Assembly (NCBI GenBank): GCA_965207495.1
Contig: OZ242287.1
Coordinates: 4,278,001 to 4,342,000 of the forward strand
Origin: Bin5 sp965207495
GTDB taxonomy: Bacteria; Chloroflexota; Anaerolineae; Caldilineales; Caldilineaceae
Direction: 5' to 3'
DNA length: 64,000 nt
The position numbers and the translations under genes are program-made. Below the pieces are notes generated by a model. The model was not told where the DNA came from and searched no databases. It worked only from the letters and a program-made list of their open reading frames with translations. Below, one piece after another: positions 58,399 to 64,000 of the stretch (position 1 is its first letter; the number at the start of each line of letters is the position of its first letter).

Positions 58399-59940
58399 AT
58401 GGCAACTTATAGTCCTTCACTGAAGGAAGTACTTGAGTATGCGGCAAACGGCAATACAATCCCGGTGTTCCGAGAACTGCCAGCCGACCTGGAGACACCT
58501 GTCTCGGTCTATCTGAAGCTGCGGACCGGCGGCCCCTCCTTTCTGCTGGAATCGGTAGAGAAAGGGGAGCAGGTTGGCCGGTACAGCTTCCTGGGCGTGC
58601 GTTCGCCGCTGACCCTGTGCGCGCAAGGGGAGCAGATGGTTATAGGCGGACCCAATGGCGCAGAGTTGGAACGCCGGCAAGGCGACCCATTCGAGGCGGT
58701 GCGCAGCCTGTTGGCGGAACGCTGCCCGGTGGAGGTCCCAGGTCTGCCTCGTTTTTCAGGCGGCGCGGTCGGCTATTTCGGTTACGACACGGTGCGCTTC
58801 GTCGAACGTCTGCCTGACACCGCAGAGAGGAAGCTGGCCATCCCGGACATGCTGTTGCTCTTCAGTGACAACCTCATCGTTTTCGACCATGTGCAGCACA
58901 AACTGCTTGTCATCGCCAACATGCAGACACCGGGGCAAGGCCGGTCTTCGGACGGGGAGATTGAGGCGGCCTACGCCGATGCTGTGGCCCGAATCGATGC
59001 GATAGTCAGCGATCTGCGAAAGCCTCTCGTGCCGCCAAGTGGGAAGGGGGCAGGGGGCGACGCGGCGTGGCGCAGCAACTTCGCCCAGGGAGAGTACGAA
59101 GAGATCGTGCGTAGAGCGAAAGAGTATATCGCTGCCGGCGACATTTTCCAGGTCGTGCCGAGCCAGCGCCTGAGCCGGTCAACTGACGCGGAGCCGTTCG
59201 CGATCTATCGCGCACTGCGCATGTTGAACCCATCGCCGTATATGTACTTCCTGGAATTCAACGGCGTTGCGGGACTGGAGGAAATCTCCGGTAGCGGGGA
59301 GCCGCTGTGGATCATCGGGTCCAGCCCGGAGATGCACGTCAGGCTCGAAGACGAGCGCGCCTACCTGCACCCGATTGCCGGCACGCGCTGGCGGGGCGAT
59401 AGCGCTGCCGAAGACGACGCCCTGGCGGAAGGACTGCTGAACGATCCGAAGGAACGTGCCGAGCACGTTATGCTGGTCGATCTGGGACGTAATGATCTTG
59501 GGCGTGTTTGCGAATACGGAACGGTCCGGGTGCCGGAGATGATGGTTATTGAACGGTACAGCCATGTCATGCATATTGTCAGCGACGTGCAGGGAAAACT
59601 GGCGCCAGGACATGACGCCATCAGTCTGCTGAAAGCGACCTTTCCGGCGGGTACCGTCAGCGGGGCTCCGAAGGTTCGGGCAATGGAGATCATTGAGGAG
59701 CTTGAAGGGTTGCGGCGCGGGCTGTATGCCGGCGCGGTCGGTTATATCGACTACGACGGCACCATGGACACCTGTATTGCAATTCGCACGATCGTGATGC
59801 AAGGCAAGACCTGCTACCTGCAGGCAGGGGGCGGGGTCGTGGCGGACAGCGATCCCACCTATGAGTGGGAAGAAACTCTGAATAAGGCCAAGGCCCTTTC
59901 CGCTGCGGTGCAGCGCGCCGAAGAGGGATTGGACGATTGA
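58399..59940 (+). CDS. trpE: Anthranilate synthase component I
   Basis: TrpE makes anthranilate from chorismate, using ammonia from TrpG. The 513-residue chain has the N-terminal regulatory part with the tryptophan-feedback region (FLLESVEKGEQVGRYSFLG, an LLES-type motif) and the chorismate-binding domain (GDIFQVVPSQRLSR, SPEMHVRLEDERAYLHPIAGTRWRG, NDPKERAEHVMLVDLGRNDLGRV, FPAGTVSGAPKVRAMEIIEELE). ATG 58399 follows GAGGAGAGGGTAC and is 47 bases beyond the T-box terminator; an ATG-like start at 58354 is inside the leader end. First gene of the operon. Confidence 0.97.
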   Translation: MATYSPSLKEVLEYAANGNTIPVFRELPADLETPVSVYLKLRTGGPSFLLESVEKGEQVGRYSFLGVRSPLTLCAQGEQMVIGGPNGAELERRQGDPFEAVRSLLAERCPVEVPGLPRFSGGAVGYFGYDTVRFVERLPDTAERKLAIPDMLLLFSDNLIVFDHVQHKLLVIANMQTPGQGRSSDGEIEAAYADAVARIDAIVSDLRKPLVPPSGKGAGGDAAWRSNFAQGEYEEIVRRAKEYIAAGDIFQVVPSQRLSRSTDAEPFAIYRALRMLNPSPYMYFLEFNGVAGLEEISGSGEPLWIIGSSPEMHVRLEDERAYLHPIAGTRWRGDSAAEDDALAEGLLNDPKERAEHVMLVDLGRNDLGRVCEYGTVRVPEMMVIERYSHVMHIVSDVQGKLAPGHDAISLLKATFPAGTVSGAPKVRAMEIIEELEGLRRGLYAGAVGYIDYDGTMDTCIAIRTIVMQGKTCYLQAGGGVVADSDPTYEWEETLNKAKALSAAVQRAEEGLDD

Positions 59941-60127
59941 AACCGTACGATAGTCAGTCATCCAGTTTCATTAAATGCGCGATCAGTTTGAGAACCCTAC
60001 TTTTGCGAATTGCGTATTTCGTATTCCGTAAATGCAGACATGACAGCCGCGATGCCATTACGTGATCCGCGGGAAATCTCTTAGAGTCAGACAGGATTTA
60101 CATTAGATACAATACCGGGAGGGAGAA
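59941..60127 (+). other. trpE-trpS spacer
   Basis: A 187-bp spacer. TACAAT (60108-60113) close to the trpS ribosome site could serve as a -10, but no -35 stands at the right distance. trpS is therefore most likely read from the T-box-controlled promoter, perhaps with a weak local start. Confidence 0.4.
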
Positions 60128-61183
60128 ATGACTGAGAAGAGAAGGATTCTCACCGGCGACCGTCCAACCGGCAAACTGCACCTGGGGCACTTCGTGGGCA
60201 GCTTACAGTACCGCCTGGCTTTTCAGGAGGAGTACGAATGCTTCTTCATCATCGCGGACCTGCATATGCTGACAACGAAGCCATCGAAGGAGGACATTGC
60301 GCAGATCGGGGAGAATGCCCGCGAGATTGTTCTCGACCATTTGGCCATTGGCATCGATCCGAGCAAGACATCGTTCTACCTGCAGTCGGCCGTGCATGAA
60401 ATCTACGAGATGCACCTGATACTCAGCGGCATGGTGACGGTCGAGCGCTTACAGCAGCTGCCTACGATCAAAGACATGGCCGCGGCGGCAGAACTGGAGC
60501 AGATGCCCTATAACCTGCTCGGCTACCCCGTTCTGCAGGCGGCCGACATCCTGATGCCGCGCGCCCATCTGGTGCCGGTCGGCAAGGACAACGAGTCGCA
60601 CATTGAAATCAGCCGCCAGATTGCCCGCCGGTTCAACAATGCCTACAGCGAAGTGTTTCCGTTGCCGGACGCCTATATCGTTGGCGGCACGCTCGTTGGC
60701 ACTGACGGCCAGGCGAAGATGAGCAAGAGCCTGGGCAATGCGATTCTCCTCAGCGACGATTCGGCGTCGGTCAAGAAACGGGTGATGAGCATGTACACCG
60801 ACCCCAACCGAATCCGGGCCGACATCCCCGGAACTGTCGAAGGCAACCCGGTGTTCAGCTATCACGACACCTTCAATCCAAACAAGGAGGAGATTGAAGA
60901 CCTGAAAAGCCGGTATCGGGAGGGCGCGGTCGGCGATGTGGAGGTAAAGACGAAGCTTTACAACGCGCTGGAGAATTTCCTTGAGCCGATCCGTGAACGG
61001 CGGGCATATTACGCCGAACAGACGGGTTACACCGACCAGCTGATATACGAAGGCACGCAGCGGGCACAGGCAGAGGCACGGCAGACGCTCATGGAGATGA
61101 AAAAGGCGATGGGACTGACGGGCGTGTGGAATCGCATTCGCCGGTCGAACGAGCGCCGCCAGAAGCGGCTCGCAAAAGCCTAG
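60128..61183 (+). CDS. trpS: Tryptophanyl-tRNA synthetase
   Basis: TrpRS charges tRNA-Trp. The class-I motifs are the HIGH-equivalent TGKLHLGHFVG (about residues 15-25) and KMSKS in GQAKMSKSLGNAIL (about 197-210). The tryptophan-pocket region (SGMVTVERLQQLPTIKDM) and QAADILMPRAHLVPVGKDNESHIEISRQIARRFN are normal. 351 residues, standard length. GGGAGGGAGAA precedes the ATG. Lying within the T-box-controlled operon, it would itself be raised when tRNA-Trp is uncharged, closing a feedback loop. trpG follows by 28 bp. Confidence 0.97.
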   Translation: MTEKRRILTGDRPTGKLHLGHFVGSLQYRLAFQEEYECFFIIADLHMLTTKPSKEDIAQIGENAREIVLDHLAIGIDPSKTSFYLQSAVHEIYEMHLILSGMVTVERLQQLPTIKDMAAAAELEQMPYNLLGYPVLQAADILMPRAHLVPVGKDNESHIEISRQIARRFNNAYSEVFPLPDAYIVGGTLVGTDGQAKMSKSLGNAILLSDDSASVKKRVMSMYTDPNRIRADIPGTVEGNPVFSYHDTFNPNKEEIEDLKSRYREGAVGDVEVKTKLYNALENFLEPIRERRAYYAEQTGYTDQLIYEGTQRAQAEARQTLMEMKKAMGLTGVWNRIRRSNERRQKRLAKA

Positions 61184-61211
61184 GCCGCAGGTCAGAGAAA
61201 GGAGCGGGGCT

Positions 61212-61808
61212 ATGATTGCCGTCATCGACAATTACGACAGCTTCACGTACAATCTGGTACAGTTTTTGGGCGAGATCGTGTTAGAGACCCCACTGCCCGG
61301 TGGGGAGGAGGCAAACCGCATCCAGGTCTGGCGCAATGACGCCATCGACGTGGAGGAGCTGATCGAGAAGAAGCCCAGCCATGTCATTATCAGCCCCGGT
61401 CCCGGCACCCCGAAGCAGGACAGCGGCGTCAGCAACAGTGTGATCCGTCACTTGGGCGACAGCACGCCCATTCTGGGTGTCTGTCTTGGTCAACAGTGCA
61501 TCGGGCACGTTCATGGCGGCAGCGTTGAACGGGCACCGCGGCTGATGCACGGCAAGGTCAGTCCGATACATCACAAGGGAACGACGCTCTTTCAGGGAAT
61601 CCCGAGCCCGTTTACCGCCACCCGTTACCACAGTCTGATTGTGGAGGAGCCCCTGCCGGAAGAACTGGCCGCCACGGCCCACACGGTCGAGGGCGAGTTG
61701 ATGGGCGTGCAGCACAGGTCCAAGCCCATCTTCGGCGTGCAGTTTCATCCGGAGAGCATTCTGACCGAGTACGGGCACGACCTGTTGCGAAACTTCCTGA
61801 ATGTATGA
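61212..61808 (+). CDS. trpG: Anthranilate synthase component II (glutamine amidotransferase)
   Basis: TrpG hydrolyses glutamine to supply ammonia to TrpE. The class-I amidotransferase triad is seen as Cys in GVCLGQQCIGH and His and Glu in QFHPESILTEYG; the oxyanion region is ISPGPGTP. At 198 residues it has the usual length, and the start IDNYDSFTYNLVQFL is standard. It could also serve PabA, but operon position supports TrpG. Its stop overlaps the kinase ATG by 4 bp. Confidence 0.95.
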   Translation: MIAVIDNYDSFTYNLVQFLGEIVLETPLPGGEEANRIQVWRNDAIDVEELIEKKPSHVIISPGPGTPKQDSGVSNSVIRHLGDSTPILGVCLGQQCIGHVHGGSVERAPRLMHGKVSPIHHKGTTLFQGIPSPFTATRYHSLIVEEPLPEELAATAHTVEGELMGVQHRSKPIFGVQFHPESILTEYGHDLLRNFLNV

Positions 61809-62884
61809 CCGGCGCTGATGGCATGGGTGGATGGACACAGGCGGTTCTCGACTATCTTACCGGCTCCACCGGCAGCCGTTTTCTCAATCAGGAAGTGAGG
61901 ATCACGGATCACTGGCAAGGGCGAGACAATCTGCTCTGGCGGGTCAAATGCGGGGATGGCGTCGATGCGGTCGTCAAGATGTTCACGGACGCCGGCCAGG
62001 CTCGTAGCCGCCGGCAGTTTGACGGCCAGGCACGGTTTGCGGCCGCCGGTCTGGCGCCGGAGCCGCTCTGGTATGACCGCTATCCCCACGGGTTGCCGCG
62101 CCAGATCCTGGTCTACCGCTGGATTGACGGTGGGGCCCTGACGCTTGCAGACCGCTTCCATCGTCTCGCCCACGCCGATGCAGTGGCCCGGGTGCATAGT
62201 TTTGACAGGGACGAAGTGCAGCGATTCAGCCCGCACCCGTTCAATCTGCTCACATTCTGGCAGATATGGCAGGCGGGGGAGGGTCCGCTGCGCGAGTGGG
62301 TATCTGCTGCGCCGGCGCCTCTGTTGACCGAGCAGCTCTCTATGCTGTGGTCGGCCGCGCACCGGCTGATGGACGCCGCGCTGCCTCTGCTTGGCGAGAC
62401 GCCGCCTTCACCGGTCCACGGTGACTTGTCGGCTGAAAATGCTCTGTTCCACAGAGGGCAGGTCTTGCTGGTGGACTGGGAGTTTTTCGGGCTGGGCGAT
62501 CCGGCCCAGGAGATCGCCCGCTTTCTGTTTTACGAGGGAGAAGACTGGTCCGATGGAGGCAAAGAGGAGTGGCGGGACAGCCATCGTGCCAGCAGTTCCG
62601 ATCCCAGTTTGCCGGAGCGAATCGACCTGTATTTGCGGCTGCTCAACTTTCAGGCTGTGACCTTTTTGCTGGAAGGCATTCGACAGGGAAATTTTCCACC
62701 TCTCGCCGACACAGATGCAGAAGGAGACGGCGCTCAGTTCCACTCATTTCTCATTAGCGCCTTGACCGTTGCTTTGGGCCGCTCGCTTGCCTTGTGGGAA
62801 CTATCCCCACTGGGAGAGGGAGATTTTCAACGGCTATCAGACGAGATCAGCTGCTTGTCAAACATTGAGTTGCCCGGAAGTTAG
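61805..62884 (+). CDS. APH-family kinase within the trp operon
   Basis: A 359-residue aminoglycoside-phosphotransferase-fold protein. Visible motifs are the N-lobe Lys region (GVDAVVKMFTDAGQAR), the catalytic loop PVHGDLSAENALF with Asp and Asn, and the metal motif LLVDWEFFGLGDP. ATG 61805 overlaps the trpG stop (ATGA), so translation is coupled to trpG. It is unrelated in detail to the other APH-like gene at 12476. No known tryptophan-pathway step needs such a kinase; the substrate is unknown. Confidence 0.85.
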   Translation: MTGADGMGGWTQAVLDYLTGSTGSRFLNQEVRITDHWQGRDNLLWRVKCGDGVDAVVKMFTDAGQARSRRQFDGQARFAAAGLAPEPLWYDRYPHGLPRQILVYRWIDGGALTLADRFHRLAHADAVARVHSFDRDEVQRFSPHPFNLLTFWQIWQAGEGPLREWVSAAPAPLLTEQLSMLWSAAHRLMDAALPLLGETPPSPVHGDLSAENALFHRGQVLLVDWEFFGLGDPAQEIARFLFYEGEDWSDGGKEEWRDSHRASSSDPSLPERIDLYLRLLNFQAVTFLLEGIRQGNFPPLADTDAEGDGAQFHSFLISALTVALGRSLALWELSPLGEGDFQRLSDEISCLSNIELPGS

Positions 62885-62941
62885 CAGTCGGCATTTCCCG
62901 CCGACTGATTGGTACCGTTCGATACGACAGGAGAAATAGTT

Positions 62942-63991
62942 ATGGCGTCACCCATACATGAAGCACTGGAACTGATTTTCGCCGAACAGGACCTCGAAGC
63001 AGACGCGGCCGACGCGGCGATGACGCAGATCATGAGCGGCCAGGCGACCGATGCCCAGATCGGCGCGTTTCTGGCGGGGCTGCGCATGAAGGGAGAGACC
63101 GTAGCCGAAATCACAGGCTGCGCCCGGGCGATGAAGCGCGTCGCCGTGCCGGTGCGGCCGTCGCTCAACGGCCAGCGCCTTCTGGACACCTGCGGAACAG
63201 GCGGTGATCAGACCGGCACATTCAACATAAGTACGACTGTGGCCTTCGTCGTCGCAGGGGCCGGAGAAAAGGTGGCAAAGCACGGCAACCGCTCCGCCAG
63301 CAGTCAGTGCGGCAGCGCCGATGTGCTGGAGGAGTTAGGCGTCCAATTGGACTTGGGCCCTGAACAGGTCGCTGAGTGCATCGAAGAGGTCGGCATTGGC
63401 TTTCTGTTCGCGCCCATGTACCACCCCGCCATGAAGTACGCCATCGGCCCGCGCAGGGAGCTGGCTTCGCGCACTATTTTCAACATCCTCGGGCCGCTGA
63501 CAAACCCGGCCAACGCCACCCACCAGGTGATCGGCGTACCCAACATCGATTTGACGTCACAGATGGCGGAGGTCCTGGGGGAGATGGGAAGCGCTGCCGC
63601 TTTTGTCGTCCACGGGACCACCGATGACGGTCGCGGCGTGGACGAGCTCGTTACGTCCGGAGTCAATCGGATCAGCCATCTGCGCAACGGTGAAGTCTGG
63701 ATGAGTCAATTGAAGGCAACCGACCTCGGTCTTGCGCCCGCGTCGCTCGACGACCTGGTTGGAGGCGAGGCAGGCACAAACGCCGCGATCACGCGGGGGA
63801 TCCTCAGTGGGGAACTGCACGGCCCCAAGCGGGATGTGGTACTATTGAACGCGGCGGCGGCCTTGGCAACCGAAAATGGTGACTGGGGGGCCGGTCTGAC
63901 CGCAGCAGCAGAATCGATCGACAGCGGCGCGGCACAGGACTCGCTGACCAGGTTTATCGAGAAGACGCAGAGTTTCAGTGGAAACCAATAA
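62942..63991 (+). CDS. trpD: Anthranilate phosphoribosyltransferase
   Basis: TrpD transfers phosphoribose from PRPP to anthranilate. The PRPP motif DTCGTGGDQTGTFNIST, the anthranilate-binding region KHGNRSASSQCGSADVLEELG, FLFAPMYHPAMKYA and GPRRELASRTIFNILGPLTNPA are all present. ATG 62942 follows AGGAGAAATAGTT and gives 349 residues, the family length. 57 bp separate it from the kinase. The stop is at 63989-63991, so the gene is complete; trpC, trpF, trpB and trpA may follow beyond the right edge. Confidence 0.97.
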   Translation: MASPIHEALELIFAEQDLEADAADAAMTQIMSGQATDAQIGAFLAGLRMKGETVAEITGCARAMKRVAVPVRPSLNGQRLLDTCGTGGDQTGTFNISTTVAFVVAGAGEKVAKHGNRSASSQCGSADVLEELGVQLDLGPEQVAECIEEVGIGFLFAPMYHPAMKYAIGPRRELASRTIFNILGPLTNPANATHQVIGVPNIDLTSQMAEVLGEMGSAAAFVVHGTTDDGRGVDELVTSGVNRISHLRNGEVWMSQLKATDLGLAPASLDDLVGGEAGTNAAITRGILSGELHGPKRDVVLLNAAAALATENGDWGAGLTAAAESIDSGAAQDSLTRFIEKTQSFSGNQ

Positions 63992-64000
63992 AAAAATGGC

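Overview
The window is a GC-rich bacterial chromosome segment of about 45 protein genes with no rRNA, tRNA, CRISPR array or insertion sequence that I can recognise. Gene content suggests a free-living heterotroph of the Chloroflexota, perhaps Caldilineales-like: MreBC, a CTC/TL5-type L25, a LysM-M23 wall enzyme, many Tat-type substrate-binding and VOC/PhyH genes, a CysO-type cysteine route and a T-box trp operon. That placement is inference from gene content, not a computed phylogeny.

Layout. 0-9 kb holds core genes: mreC and mreB on the minus strand, then tilS, a 65-residue orphan, a Nudix hydrolase, hpt and a secreted M23 endopeptidase on the plus strand, followed by rplY and an unusual 15-residue-repeat membrane protein on the minus strand. 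9-26 kb holds a SIMPL protein, an O-antigen-ligase-like protein, a tightly overlapping gnd-tlpA-kinase set, purH, a sugar-nucleotide epimerase, a large S41 protease, an M24 peptidase and a LolD/FtsX-type ABC exporter. 26-30 kb (minus strand) is a compact sulfur-transfer module: a JAMM peptidase, a ubiquitin-like sulfur carrier ending Gly-Gly-Ser-Arg, a rhodanese-MoeB E1 fusion and a CysM-type cysteine synthase. 30-35 kb carries a CHAT-domain protease directly in front of mutS.

35-54 kb is an accessory catabolic region: VOC proteins, a ThDP enzyme, a Gfo/Idh dehydrogenase, two PhyH-type dioxygenases, a TIM-barrel isomerase, a three-gene carbohydrate ABC importer with an adjacent glycoside-hydrolase-like protein, an UlaG-like lactonase, two SDRs and a 2-hydroxyacid dehydrogenase. 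It also holds a truncated VOC remnant. It looks like a regulated uptake and oxidation route for a sugar-derived or related organic acid, substrate unknown.

54-64 kb returns to core functions: a Tat-exported phosphoesterase, ftsH, a membrane protein, a dCMP-deaminase-type enzyme, and a tryptophan operon (trpE-trpS-trpG-kinase-trpD). A strong promoter and a complete T-box leader with a UGG specifier precede trpE.

Non-coding structure includes a 114-bp interspersed repeat present twice (about 5.2 and 35.1 kb, 110/114 identical in the core), four clear intrinsic terminators, several extended -10 promoters, a 13-bp tandem repeat and a candidate operator in front of the ABC importer.
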